Assembly (NCBI GenBank): GCA_963780715.1
Contig: CAWADK010000016.1
Location: forward strand, 290,898-354,897
Direction: 5' to 3'
Source of the DNA: JALORV01 sp963780715
GTDB taxonomy: Bacteria > Pseudomonadota > Gammaproteobacteria > Burkholderiales > Burkholderiaceae_F
Length of the DNA: 64,000 nt
Below, one piece after another: positions 26,865 to 40,954 of the stretch. The notes beneath the pieces were generated by a model that made no database searches, was not told where the DNA came from, and saw only the letters and a list, made by a program, of their open reading frames with translations. A program made the position numbers and the translations under genes. Position 1 is the first letter of the stretch; every line of letters starts with the position of its first letter.

Positions 26865-28236
26865 ATGCCGGCCCCGGACCAGACGGGAGCACTCGAGGAG
26901 CAGATCGCCCACTGGCGGGGCTACCTCCTCCGCCGGCAGGCGATCCACTCCGTCGACGTGGCGGAGCTGGAGGACCACCTGCGCGAGCAGGTCGCGGTCC
27001 TGGTGGACGCGGGGCTCACCGCGGACGAGGCGTTCCTGGTGGCGGTGAAGCGCATGGGCAACATCGACGCCCTCTCGCGCGAGTTCGCACGCGAGCACTC
27101 GGACCGCCTGTGGAAGCAGCTCGTCATGGTCCCCTCGGACGCCGGGGAGCCGCGGACGCGGGCACGGACGGACACCCTCGTCGCCTTCGGCCTCGCGGTG
27201 GCGGCGGCCGTCGCCGTCAAGCTGCCGGCCCTCTTCGGGATCGACCTGGATGACGGCGGCGGCTTCTACGCCCGCAACCTGAGCCTCTTCGTGCTGCCGC
27301 TGCTGGCCGGCTACTTCGCCTGGAAGCGGCGGCTCGCCACCCGCACCATCCTCTGGCTGGCCGTGGCGTTCGCCGTCGCGGCCGTCTTCGCCAACGTCTA
27401 TCCCTTCGACCCGGGCGGCTCCACCGAGACGCTCACGGCGCTGCACCTGCCGATCGCGCTCTGGCTGGTGGTCGGCGTCGCGTACGCGGGCGGCCGCTGG
27501 AGACAGGTCGCCGGCCGCATGGACTTCATCCGCTTCTCCGGCGAGCTGGTCATCTACTACGTCCTGATCGCGCTCGGCGGCGGCGTGCTCACCGCCTTCA
27601 TCGCGCTGATCTTCCAGGCGATCGGGATCGACGTCGAGCCCTTCTTCGAGTCGTGGCTGCTGCCGTGCGGCGCGGCTGGCGGCGGTCGTGGTCGCGGCCT
27701 GGCTGGTGGAGGCCAAGCAGAGCGTGATCGAGAACATGGCGCCGGTGCTGACGCGCCTCTTCACGCCCTTCTTCGCCGCCGCGCTGGTCGTCTTTCTGGG
27801 CACGCTGCTCTGGACGGGGCGCGGAGTGGACGTGGAGCGGGACGTGCTCATCGCCTTCGACCTGCTCCTGGTGGTGGTGCTCGGCCTGTTGCTCTACTCG
27901 GTCTCCGCCCGCGACCCACAGGCGCCCCCCAACCTGTTCGACGTGCTGCAGGTGGTGCTGGTGGTCAGCGCGCTCGTGGCCGACGCGGTGGCGCTGTGGG
28001 CCATCGGGACGCGCATCACCGAGCTCGGCTTCACTCCGAACCGGGTGGCCGCCCTGGGCGAGAACGTCATCCTCCTCGTGAACCTCGTGTGGTCGGCGGT
28101 GCTCTACATCAGCTTCCTGAGAGGACGCGGAGCGTTCACCAGACTGGAACGCTGGCAGACGGACTACCTGCCGGTCTACTTCGCGTGGGCGGCGGCCGTC
28201 GTGATCGTCTTCCCGCCGCTGTTCGGCTTCATCTGA
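26865..28236 (+). CDS. PadR-partner membrane protein with N-terminal HAAS-like domain (frameshifted)
   Basis: The protein of about 455 residues starts with a soluble helical domain (LEEQIAHWRGYLLRRQAIHS, DVAELEDHLREQVAVLVDAG, AFLVAVKRMGNIDALSREFA), the permease-prefix/HAAS type often found next to PadR regulators. About nine membrane helices follow (for example LSLFVLPLLAGYFAWKRRL and VIYYVLIALGGGVLTAFIAL), ending YFAWAAAVVIVFPPLFGFI. The frame changes once near 27670-27690. The function is unknown; PadR-HAAS pairs are thought to sense envelope or drug stress. It starts three bases after padR and is certainly cotranscribed with it. Confidence 0.78.
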
Positions 28237-28249
28237 TCCGGGAGAGGCT

Positions 28250-28607
28250 GTGGCGATCCGTTTGAAGCGGGCCTATGAAGCTCCGTCGGCTGCCGATGGC
28301 GTGCGCGTCCTGGTGGAGCGCCTGTGGCCGCGTGGGCTGAGCAAGGAGAAGGGCCGCCGTGGACGTCGGGCTCAAGGAGGTGGCTCTCAGCACCGAACTG
28401 CGCCGCTGGTTCGGCCACGACGCCGCCAGGTGGGAGGAGTTCTGGAGTCGCTGCCGCGAGGACCTGCGCGAGCGCCCCGACGAGCTGGAACGATTGAGGA
28501 GCCTCGTGCGAGCCGGCCCCGTGACGTTCGTGTACGGGTCCCGCGACCAGGAGCACAATGCCGCCAGGGTGCTCAAGGAGCTCATCGAGAGCGTGGATGC
28601 CCCTTGA
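28250..28607 (+). CDS. DUF488 family protein, copy 2 (frameshifted)
   Basis: This is a close duplicate of the gene at 17289, with long runs of identical DNA. It reads IRLKRAYEAPSAADGVRVLV, ERLWPRGLSKEK, STELRRWFGHDAARWEEF and VTFVYGSRDQEHNAARVLKE. Relative to copy 1 it carries one extra G (GAGAAGGGCCGCC versus GAGAAGGCCGCC near 28350), which breaks the frame after SKEK. Without that base the protein would be 118 residues and complete. GTG start at 28250, 14 bases after the stop of the membrane-protein gene. It is useful as an internal control, because the paralogue shows directly what was inserted. Confidence 0.82.
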
Positions 28608-28791
28608 GCGGGGAACCCGCCCGGGCCCTGCTCCGGCGCCGGCGGCGTCCCCCCGCAGGGGCATGGCGCCGGCGCCGAAGTTCCTCCCGCAGTTGACCCC
28701 AGGCTCCGCCCGCCGGGAGACGACCGGCGGCGGGCGCAGCCGTAGGCTCCTCGGGTCAAAGCGCTCACTCAAGGGGAAGGCGGGGCTCACG

Positions 28792-29267
28792 ATGGGGGAC
28801 ACGACAATGCGTTCACGGCGGAGTGATGTCATGAGCGACCTGGGGACGAGACTCTCGACGCTCTGGGTCGTGGTCATGTTCAACATGGTCTTCGCGGACA
28901 TCCTGACCTTCATCAAGCCTGGAGCTCTGCAGGAACTGTGGGCCGGGCAGGCGGGCGTGCAGATCACTCCGGGGCTCCTGCTGGGGTTCGCGATACTCCT
29001 GGAGATCCCGATCGCGATGATCTTCGTGTCTCGCGTCCTGAAGCCGAGGGCCAACCGCTGGGCGAACACCGTCGCGGCGGCGGTCACCACCGCGTTCGTG
29101 GTCGGCGGCGGGTCGCTGACCCCTCACTACGTGTTCTTCGCGTCCGTGGAAGTCGCGTGCATGGCGCTGATCGTCTGGTCGGTCTGGGCGCGGCGCGGCA
29201 GAAGCCGTGGCGCCGCGCACCACCCTGGAAGGGCACGGCAGCGAACGCACCGCGAGAGGCATCATGA
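28792..29267 (+). CDS. DUF6326 family membrane protein (frameshifted near its end)
   Basis: The roughly 150-residue protein has four helices in the DUF6326 pattern: LGTRLSTLWVVVMFNMVFAD, ILTFIKPGALQELWAGQAG, TPGLLLGFAILLEIPIAMIF and VSRVLKPRANRWANTVAAAV, ending YVFFASVEVACMALIVWSVW. The function of the family is unknown. The original frame has no stop at the expected place; a single-base change near 29200 would lead to the TGA at 29265, overlapping the next gene's ATG. The extents are therefore approximate at the 3' end. Start ATG 28792; another ATG lies at 28831. Confidence 0.65.
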
Positions 29268-30236
29268 AGGCGGTCGTGCACAGCGAGTACGGCTCACCGG
29301 ACGTCCTGGAGCTCAAGGACGTCGACAAGCCGGTCGTCAAGGACGACGAGGTGCTCGTGCGCGTGCGCGCCGCCGCCGTGAACCCCCCGGACTGGGCCGG
29401 CGTCCACGGCGTGCCGTACATCGTCCGCCTGTCCTTCGGGCTGCGCCGGCCGAAGCTCGGCATCCGCGGCACGGACATGGCGGGGGTCGTGGAGGCCGTC
29501 GGCAAGAACGTGACGCGGCTCCGGGTCGGGCGATGAGGTCTTCGGCCGCGGCGTGGGCACGTTCGCCGAGTACGCGGTCGCGCCCGAGAAGTACCTCGTC
29601 CCCAAGCCGGCCGGCATCACGTTCGAGCAGGCGGCGGCCGTGCCGATGTCCGGTCTCACCGCCCTCCAGGCGCTGCGCGACGCGGGCGGCATCCAGCCGG
29701 GGCAGAAGGTCCTGGTCGTCGGCGCCGGAGGAGGGGTCGGCAGCTTCGCGGTGCAGATCGCCAAGTCGTTCGGCGCCGAGGTCACGGGCGTCTGCAGCAC
29801 CTCGAAGCTGGATCTGGTCCGATCGATCGGCGCCGACCACGTCATCGACTACACCCGGGAGGACTTCACCGCCGGTGAGAGGCGCTACGACCTCGTGCTC
29901 GACAACGTGCTGCAGCACTCGTTGTCCGAGCTCCTGCGCGCGCTGGAGCGCGACGGCACGCTCGTGCCCAACGGCGGCCAGTTCCACAAGCGCTGGTTCG
30001 CCAGCACCGGGGTCCTGCTCATCAAGGCGCCGCTGCTCTCGCTGAAGGTGCCGCAGCGGATCCGCGTGTGCCACGAGCACCCGGGGCAGGACGACCTGCT
30101 GGTCCTGAAGGAGCTCATGGAGTCCGGCCAGCTGACGCCCGTCGTCGGCAGCACGTACCCCCTGAGCCGGACTCGCGAGGCCATCTCCTCCTTCGGGGAG
30201 GGCCACGCGGAAGGCAAGATCGTCATCACCGTGTGA
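29264..30236 (+). CDS. Medium-chain NAD(P)-dependent oxidoreductase, quinone-reductase type (frameshifted)
   Basis: The protein of about 323 residues belongs to the zinc-free MDR branch. The N-terminal GroES-like domain reads MKAVVHSEYGSPDVLELKDV, VRVRAAAVNPPDWAGVHG and GIRGTDMAGVVEAVGKNVTR. The frame breaks near 29528 at an extra G (GTCGGGCGATGAG) and resumes GDEVFGRGVGTFAEYAVAPE. The Rossmann part is VLVVGAGGGVGSFAVQIAKS FGAEVTGVCST. The catalytic zinc Cys is absent, as in zeta-crystallin-like quinone reductases. The substrate is unknown. The ATG overlaps the DUF6326 stop (ATCATGA), so the two are translationally coupled. Confidence 0.85.
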
Positions 30237-30335
30237 GCCAGATCGAGCGAACTGGGCGCGTCCGGCAGGTGCATCGCAGTGGACGATACAACCGAGGCGA
30301 CACCTCCTCCCTGCGTGCCCTTGCCAAGGTACATC

Positions 30336-30364
30336 TTGACCACTGTCACGTGACGCGTTACGCT
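30336..30364 (+). promoter_or_regulatory. Promoter of the higBA locus
   Basis: TTGACC (30336-30341) and TACGCT (30359-30364) are 17 bases apart, and the toxin GTG follows 8 bases later, as for a leaderless or very short-leader transcript. The spacer contains GTCACGTGAC, a 10-base palindrome suitable for HigA autorepression. Confidence 0.6.
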
Positions 30365-30371
30365 TATCACC

Positions 30372-30540
30372 GTGATCAAGACGTTCGCGGACAAGCGCAC
30401 GCAGGAGCTCTACCTCACGGGCCGCACTCGAGAGAGAGCGCAAGGGCCAACACGCGATCTCGGTGAACGACCAGTGGCGCATCTGCTTCCGCTTCGCGGA
30501 CGGCGACGCCTACGACGTCGAGATCACCGACTACCACTGA
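30372..30540 (+). pseudogene. higB: HigB-type toxin with internal deletion
   Basis: The first 18 codons (VIKTFADKRTQELYLTGRT) match the start of HigB/RelE-type mRNA interferases. The last 33 codons (RKGQHAISVNDQWRICFRFA, DGDAYDVEITDYH, stop at 30540) match their C-terminal half with the catalytic-face Arg. The 35-40 residues that normally lie between, with the central helices, are absent, and the two halves are in different frames. Full-length members are about 92 residues; only 56 codons remain. The toxin is therefore almost certainly inactive. The intact HigA-type antitoxin follows 16 bases downstream. Confidence 0.75.
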
Positions 30541-30556
30541 TGGCGAGGTGAGCACG

Positions 30557-30871
30557 ATGAGCATTGCCAACACCGGCGAGATGCAGCGCCGGCCTACCCA
30601 TCCCGGCGAGATGCTGCGCGAGGACTTCCTGCCCGACTACGGGCTCACGGTCGCCGGCCTCGCCGACGCGCTCGGCGTCTCCCGCCAGACGGTGAACGAG
30701 TTGCTGCGCGAGCGTAGGGCGCTCAGCCCGGAGATGGCGCTGCGCCTCTCCCGCCTGTTCGGCAACACGCCGGAGTTCTGGCTGAACGCGCAGCGCGCCG
30801 TGGACCTCTGGGACGCGGCGCAGGCGATCAAGGCCGACGTGGAAAGGATCAAGCCGCTACATGCCGCCTGA
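30557..30871 (+). CDS. higA: HigA family antitoxin
   Basis: The intact 104-residue protein is an XRE-family HigA antitoxin: RRPTHPGEMLREDFLPDYGL, TVAGLADALGVSRQTVNELL (the helix-turn-helix), RERRALSPEMALRLSRLFGN and TPEFWLNAQRAVDLWDA. The THPGEMLREDFL and FWLNAQ motifs are diagnostic. HigA binds HigB and represses the locus promoter. Because the toxin gene ahead of it is deleted internally, HigA may survive as an orphan repressor or a safeguard against related toxins. ATG 30557 with GAGGTGAG seven bases upstream; its tail overlaps the converging gene by about 23 bases. Confidence 0.9.
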   Translation: MSIANTGEMQRRPTHPGEMLREDFLPDYGLTVAGLADALGVSRQTVNELLRERRALSPEMALRLSRLFGNTPEFWLNAQRAVDLWDAAQAIKADVERIKPLHAA

Positions 30872-31524
30872 GCGCAACCGCCTGCCTCCCCGGCGCGGGC
30901 GACGTCCCGTCAAAGGCCCGGGGGTGCTCGATCTCGAAGGTGTCGCCGCGGTCCGTGCCCTTGACCGCCGAGACCACGACCAAGGCGAGGATCGAGGCGG
31001 CGAAGCTCGCGCGGAGCAGCCAGCGCAGGGCCCGCTCCACGCCGGAGGTCCCGACGAACACCGGCGCGAGGCACAGGAACACGACGGCCATGAGCAGGTA
31101 GCCGAGCTCCTCGAGCGCGATGAAGACGCCGTTGGGGTTGTACTGCGTGAGCAGCGACCAGCCGTCCAGCTGCCCCTTCTCCAGGCTCGTCTGCATCACG
31201 CTCGCCTGCAGGTAGTAGTCGATGAGCAGGACCGCCGCGGCGAGGACGGCGACGCAGAGCGCGATGAGGCTGAAGACCCGCCGCGCGGGAGGGGCGCACA
31301 CGTGGATGGCGGCCACGAGCGCGACGAAGAAGAGCATCAGCACCATGGCCGGATACATCCAGAGGTAGTCTCCCGGCCACTGCTCGGCGATCACGGGGTC
31401 GGTGAAGGGGTACGGGACCTTGTCGGGCAGCGCCGTCAGCGCCAGGGCGAAGGTCGCCGACCGTCAGGACGGCGACGATGACGGCGATCCAGGACCCGAA
31501 CCGGTACGCGCTCTCAAGCTCCAT
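30849..31524 (-). CDS. Six-helix membrane protein of unknown function (frameshifted)
   Basis: The protein of about 224 residues begins MELESAYRFGSWIAVIVAVL. After one extra base near 31455 it continues ALALTALPDKVPYPFTD, then GDYLWMYPAMVLMLFFVALV, FSLIALCVAVLAAAVLLIDY, MQTSLEKGQLDGWSLLTQYN, GVFIALEELGYLLMAVVFLC and RASFAASILALVVVSAVKGT. The six evenly spaced helices and the NPNGVFIALEELGYL segment recur in actinobacterial hypothetical proteins; I know no function. The last 20 residues overlap higA and may be wrong if another indel is present. The stop of the CrtI-like gene lies 17 bases upstream on the same strand, so the two are probably one operon. Confidence 0.6.
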
Positions 31525-31540
31525 GCCGATCTCCGCGGTC

Positions 31541-33092
31541 TCAGACCGTCGTCGTCCGGAAGGTCACGCCGTCACGCTTGCAGACGAGCTGCAGGACCTC
31601 GCGGGCGGTCATGACCCCGGTCGGCAGCCCGCCGCCGGGCTGCACCCACTGGCCCACCATGTAGAAGTCGTCCAGCCCGGGCAGGCGCCGCGGCAGGCCC
31701 TTCATGAGGTACGCCCGGCGTCGGCATCCAGCCCTCGAAGCTGGCGCGCCAGTTGCCGGTGTAGCGGACGGTGGTGGCCGGCGTGGCGACGTCGACCATC
31801 TCCACCTGGTCCTTGAGCCCGGGGTAGCGGCGGTCGAGGGCGCGCACGACGGCCTCGCCGATGCGCGCCTTCTCGGCGTTGTACCGCTGCCTGTCCTGCT
31901 CCCTCAGCTCGAGCCAGTACGGGCCGTCCGCCTCCAGCATGGCGGTGATGACCGTCTTGCCCTCGGGCGCCATGGCCGGGTCGAAGTTGAAGATGCGCGC
32001 CTCGAGCTGCCCGGCTGTGCACGGCGCCGGCGCCGATCGGCTCGTCGACCGGGAAGAGCAGCCCGGAGATGCGCTGCGGCTCGTCCGCGAACTCGCGCGC
32101 CACGCCGACGCCGACGAACAGGATCGGGTAGAAGAGCGGCAGCTCCTCGCGCTCGTAGACGGCGCGCAGCTCGTCGTCGAGGTAGGCGCCGCCCAGCATG
32201 TCGTAGATGGTCGCGTGGCCGTCGGCCGCCGAGATCACGATCTCGGCCGGCTCCTGCGTGCCGTCGGCCAGCTCGACGCCGGCGGCGCGGTCGGCGCCGC
32301 CGGTCCGCTGGGTGAGGATCCCGGCGACGCGCGCGTCGTAGCGGATCTCGCCGCCGAGCTCCAGGTAGCGTCGCTCGAGGTTGCGGGCCATCGGGCAGCG
32401 AGCCGCCGAGGGGGTAGCCGGCCACGCCCGCGTGCAGCCAGGCCCAGGTGCCGAGCAGCGCCATGGCGCCGATCGGCGAGGGCATCAGCGAGCGGATGGC
32501 GTCGCGCAGGAGCACGGAGTGGAACCGGTCGGTGAGCTCGCCGACGGTGAGCTTGCCCCAGCGCCGGGCGGGCAGCATCCACGGGAGCATGCGGGGGCCG
32601 GTGCGGAGGGTGTCGCGGAGGCGCATCAGCTCGCGCGGCGGCAGGTCCGCCGGCATGTCGACGGCGGCGAGCCGCCGCGCGTCCTTGAGCAGGCGCTTGA
32701 TGAGGTCGGCGTCGGCGGGCGACAGCTCGCAGAGGTGCGCCTCGAGACGGTCCAGGTCGCGCCAGAACGTCACCCGGCGGCCGTCGGCGGCCTCGTACTC
32801 CGACCCAGATGTCCAGGTCGACGATCCGCGTGTCGCGCAGCAGGCCCACCTCGCGCCACAGCTTGTGCATGCCGGTCTCGGGAGACGAGCCGACCAGCCA
32901 CTGGATGCAGTAGTCGACCGTGTAGCCCTTGCGCTCCCAGGCGGTCATCAGCCCGCCGGGGAGGTCGTGCATCTCGTAGATGCGCGACCGGTAGCCGTTC
33001 ATCTGCGCGTAGCAGCCGGCGCACAGACCGGCGATGCCGCCGCCGACGATCGCCAGGGACTTGCCCGTGGTGGCTGGTCCGTTGACTGGCAT
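31541..33092 (-). CDS. Phytoene-desaturase-like FAD-dependent oxidoreductase (frameshifted)
   Basis: About 515 residues. The N-terminal FAD/NAD-binding motif is SLAIVGGGIAGLCAGCYAQM followed by IYEMHDLPGGLMTAWERKGY and DYCIQWLVGSSPETGMHKLW. The middle contains ARNLERRYLELGGEIRYDAR and DGTQEPAEIVISAADGHATI, typical of CrtI/CrtN and related amine-oxidase-fold enzymes. The C-terminal FAD motif reads LPGLDDFYMVGQWVQPGGGL followed by PTGVMTAREVLQLVCKRDG. Single extra bases near 32805, 32400, 32020 and 31705 explain the frame changes. Many bacterial CrtI-like proteins act on unknown substrates, so a carotenoid role is not proven. ATG 33092 with GGAGG seven bases ahead. Confidence 0.82.
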
Positions 33093-33294
33093 GAGAACCT
33101 CCGGCGGTCGGCGGGTCGGGGCGGCGAGCCGGTGGTCGGCTCGCTGCGGCGACTCTGCTTCGTCGCGCAGGGTCCCGTCAAGAGGTCGCGCGCGCCTCGC
33201 CCCATGGGCGACGGGCACTGCCCGGTGGGTTCGCCGGACGCCGGACCGGGAAGGCTGTAGATCACCCCCGAGTATAGTAGGAGCTGATCCTCCC

Positions 33295-33783
33295 ATGTCC
33301 AGCGCACAACAGTCCGTCGACGTCGCCGTCGCCGTGAAGACCGCCTACGCCCAGTGGGCCCGGTTCGACAGCTTATCCCCAGTGGATGGAGGGAGTCGCC
33401 TCGATCGACGAGCTCGGCGACGGCCGTCTCCACTGGGTCGCCAAGGTCAAGGACGAGGTCGCGACGGCCGAGAACGAGGTCCGTGAGTGGGACGCCCGGA
33501 TCACCGAGCAGGTCCCCGACGAGTGCATCTCCTGGGAGAGCGTCGCTGGGCGCCCGGAGGAGAAGCCGAACGCCGGGCGCGTCACCTTCGAGCCGCTCGG
33601 CACGTCGGCGTGCCGCGTCACGTTCGGCATCGACTGGGAGCCCGAGGCGGGCCTCGAGGCCAGCGAGGCCTACGTGCTGGAGGCGGTGAACCAGATGCTG
33701 GCGGCGGATCTCGCGCGCTTCAAGGACCTCATCGAGGCGCGCGCGCGGTGTCTCGGCGCCCTGACGGCGAGCTCGCCGCGTAG
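33295..33783 (+). CDS. SRPBCC (polyketide-cyclase-like) protein (frameshifted)
   Basis: The protein of about 150-160 residues has the START-like helix-grip pattern: QQSVDVAVAVKTAYAQWARF, PQWMEGVASIDELGDGRLHW, VAKVKDEVATAENEVREWDA, RITEQVPDECISWESVAG and VTFEPLGTSACRVTFGIDWE, ending with a long helix AVNQMLAADLARFKDLIEAR. One extra T near 33374 (TTATCCCC) breaks the frame after FDSL. The stop is uncertain and was placed at the TAG at 33781. The protein probably binds a hydrophobic small ligand. It is divergent from the CrtI-like gene, with about 200 bases between them containing GAGTATAGTAGG, a -10-like element. Confidence 0.7.
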
Positions 33784-33789
33784 GCGACG

Positions 33790-34308
33790 TCCGGTCGTCT
33801 CCGGGCGGCTTCGGGCACCGCCCTCCAGGAGGCTCTCGGCCTCCTCCGCGCTGAGCCGCCGTCAGGAGGCGCGCGCCTTCCGCGGTGACCCCAAGCTCGC
33901 TGGCGAGGATGCTGCTGGGCGCGCGAGAACAACTGCTTCTCGCCGGTGGGCAGGCCCTTGCCGTCCTGCCGCACGGCCAGGCTGCGGACGACCTGGGCGA
34001 CCTCGAGGATGTCCCCCGTGCCGAGCTTCTCCTGGATGCGTTTGGAGCGTGCGTGCCACTTCTCGGGCATCGCCGTGGGAGCGTCGCGCAGCACCTGGAG
34101 CACCTCGTCGACGGCGTCGGCCGCGACGACCTTGCGCAGACCCGCGCGCTCCGCGTTCTCCACGGGGATCAGCGCGGTCATACGGTTGTGGTGCAACTCG
34201 ATGGTGAGGTACTCGCGCCGCCGGCCGAGCACCGTCCCGCTGCTCGATCTTCACGATCTTGCCGGCGCCGTGACACGGGTACACGACGTTGTCTCCGACT
34301 GCGTACAT
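33790..34308 (-). CDS. carD: CarD family RNA polymerase-binding regulator (frameshifted)
   Basis: The N-terminal RNAP-interaction domain reads MYAVGDNVVYPCHGAGKIVK. After an extra base near 34238 it continues LGRRREYLTIELHHNRMTAL, IPVENAERAGLRKVVAADAV, PEKWHARSKRIQEKLGTGDI and LEVAQVVRSLAVRQDGKG LPTGEKQLF. This is the CarD/CdnL pattern, with a DNA-binding helical C-terminal domain. CarD stabilises open complexes at housekeeping promoters in actinobacteria and is usually essential. The extreme C-terminus (residues matching ILASELGV and AEEAESLLEGG) lies in shifting frames, so the 3' end is approximate. ATG 34308 with GGGAGAG upstream. Confidence 0.85.
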
Positions 34309-34521
34309 CTCAGCTCTCCCTGCCTCTGTGCTGGGCGCCCTTGCGGCCGGCTCGCGTGGCACGCCCTCGGCATGGAGGGAGGCGACGACCCGCGCACCCG
34401 GAGGTGCAGCGGTCTGACTTCTGCCTGCTATTGTACAGGAAACGACCCCGTCTTTCACTTTGGCGCCGCCGGCGATAGCCTTGTGCCGACCGGTTCTCAG
34501 ACCAGAAGACGAGGCTGACGG

Positions 34522-35653
34522 GTGAAGGCCTGCGGGACAGAGCGAAGGGGCGCGGGCTTCATGCGGAGCTTCCGGGCGGGCCTCCGGCAGCGCAGCCCGC
34601 TGGTGCTCGTCGTCGCCGCCGGCCTCGCGGCGCTCACGCTGCTGGGGCTCCAGCAGGCCTTCGCGACCGGCGCCTGGTCGGAGGTGCCGCTCAAGTACTG
34701 GCTGCGCTCCGACGAGACCGACACCGGCAAGGCCCGCGTGGCCTGGCTGCTCGCGCGGCTGGACCGGGAGCCGGCCGCCGAGAGGACGCTCTATCCTGCT
34801 CGGCGGCTCCACCCTGCGCGAGGCGACCGTCCGCGACGGCGCGTCGCTCGCCGCCAAGGTCGAGGACCTCGGCGGGCCGCACCTCCAGGGCTGGAACCTG
34901 GCGACCTCCCTCCAGACCTTCGCCCAGAGCCTCGCCATCGTCGACAACCTCCCCGCGTCCGGGTCGACGACGGTCGTCATCGGCGTCAGCCCCGGCCGCT
35001 TCATCGGCGACCGCGCCGACGCCGAGGAGCAGCTGGAGGGGCGCGGCTTCCCCCTCGGGAGCGAGACGCTCGGCGGCTGCCTGGACGAGGAGCCCTCCGC
35101 CGCGGACCCGCGCGAGACGATCCTCCCCGGCATCCTCAGCATGCTGGTCGAGAAGGGCCGCTCCGACGTCATCCGGCTGGCGCAGGGCGAGGTCCCGTCC
35201 TGGGACTACGTGCAGCACGACTTCGACGACGACCCGCTGATGGACGAGGACGAGAAGCGCGGCGTGTTCGAGGCGTGGTGGCGCGTGCGCCTGCCGCAGT
35301 TCGAGCGCAACGTGGACTTCAACCTGACCCTGCTCGAGGCGCTCGTCGAGCGCTGCCGGCAGCGCGGCTTCGGCGTCGTGATCGTGGAGCTGCCCCGCAA
35401 CGAGGAGCTGATCGGCGCACGCTGGGAGGCCGTCGACGCGCGCTACCAGCCGCGGGCGCGGAGCATCGCCGCGGAGCACGGCGTGCCCTACCTCGACTTC
35501 AACGGCAGCCTCGGGCTGCACACCGCCGACTTCTCCGACCACGCCCACCTGCGCCACTCGGGCCGCGTCGTGTGGGAGACCGAGCTGGCGCAGGAGCTGG
35601 CGGTGCTCTACCAGCGGGGCGCGCTGCCCGACCGGAGCGTGGCGGGGCACTGA
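34522..35653 (+). CDS. Membrane-anchored SGNH-hydrolase-like protein (frameshifted)
   Basis: The protein of about 375 residues has one N-terminal membrane anchor (SPLVLVVAAGLAALTLLGLQ) and an extracytoplasmic domain. After removal of an extra T near 34793 the first catalytic block reads LILLGGSTLREATV (Gly-x-Ser). The last block is FSDHAHLRHSGRVVWE (Asp-x-x-His). GFGVVIVELPRNEELIG precedes it. This is the order of SGNH/GDSL-type acyl-transferring or hydrolysing proteins such as DltD- and AlgX-like enzymes that act on cell-surface polymers. The exact substrate is unknown. GTG 34522 has GAGG upstream; ATG 34561 is an alternative. It ends before a strong terminator. Confidence 0.65.
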
Positions 35654-35690
35654 CACCGGCCCGAGCGATCCGGGCCTGGTGCGCGTACAC

Positions 35691-35728
35691 GGCTGGGGCC
35701 GGGGCGCTCTCACGCCCCGGCCCCAGCC
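35691..35728. terminator. Strong bidirectional hairpin terminator
   Basis: A perfect 16-bp inverted repeat (GGCTGGGGCCGGGGCG, loop CTCTCA, and complement) lies between the converging SGNH gene (stop 35653) and the DUF5679 gene (stop 35771). Confidence 0.85.
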
Positions 35729-35770
35729 GCTTGGCTCTCGAACGGCCCTCTCAGCCGGGCCGGATCACTC

Positions 35771-35920
35771 TTACTTGCTCTTGCCGATCTTGAACATCTT
35801 GGTGCCGCATTCCGGGCACACGCCCTGCGTCGCCGGCTTGCCGTTCTTCATCGTGACGGCCTTCTCGTCCTTCATGGTGCGCTTGGTGCGGCACTTGACG
35901 CAGTAAGCCTCGGTCGCCAT
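35771..35920 (-). CDS. DUF5679 zinc-ribbon protein
   Basis: The 49-residue protein matches DUF5679 throughout: ATEAYCVKCRTKRTMKDEKA, VTMKNGKPATQGVCPECGTK and MFKIGKSK. It is a single zinc ribbon with two CxxC pairs. The family is small, widespread in actinobacteria and Chloroflexi, and has no known role; similar ribbons occur at topoisomerase I C-termini. The ATG at 35920 is preceded by AAAGGAGACC, an ideal ribosome-binding site. The gene is intact and lies just downstream of gltB on the same strand. Confidence 0.88.
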   Translation of the reverse strand: MATEAYCVKCRTKRTMKDEKAVTMKNGKPATQGVCPECGTKMFKIGKSK

Positions 35921-36028
35921 GCGGTCTCCTTTCGGGACACGTCGCGGGCCCCACGCCCGCCCCCCTGATTTCGCCGGGAGCATACTCCCTCGCCTGAGCG
36001 TATGCAACGAGTGTGCGTTGAGCCTGCG

Positions 36029-40674
<4,646 letters not shown>

Positions 40675-40774
40675 CGGAACGTGGAGGGTGAGCGCGGCGG
40701 GCCCCGTTGACCGCCGCACCCGGGAGGTCGATCGCAGAGCGGCGTTTAGACAAGCAGTCCTACCGGGCGGGTGA

Positions 40775-40795
40775 CGTTGGGACATTCTAGCCCAA
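40775..40795 (-). promoter_or_regulatory. gltB promoter with inverted repeat over the -10 box
   Basis: On the minus strand GTTGGG-CTAGAATGT-CCCAAC forms a 6-bp inverted repeat whose centre contains TAGAAT, a good -10 hexamer, about 110 bases before the gltB start. A repressor bound here would block the promoter directly. No clear -35 is seen. It lies in the divergent gltB-glnA gap and may relate to nitrogen control. Confidence 0.5.
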
Positions 40796-40954
40796 CCGGC
40801 GCCCGCTCCGCGACTGACCTACGAAGCTGGGTCAGCGAGGGGGGCGCCGCAAGGTGCACCCCTCACTTGAATCCGCGCCGCAGACCCGTCAGAATCGCCG
40901 CGTCCATACGGCGCAACCCGCCGCCATAAACCCGATTGGCCTGAAAGGATGACT

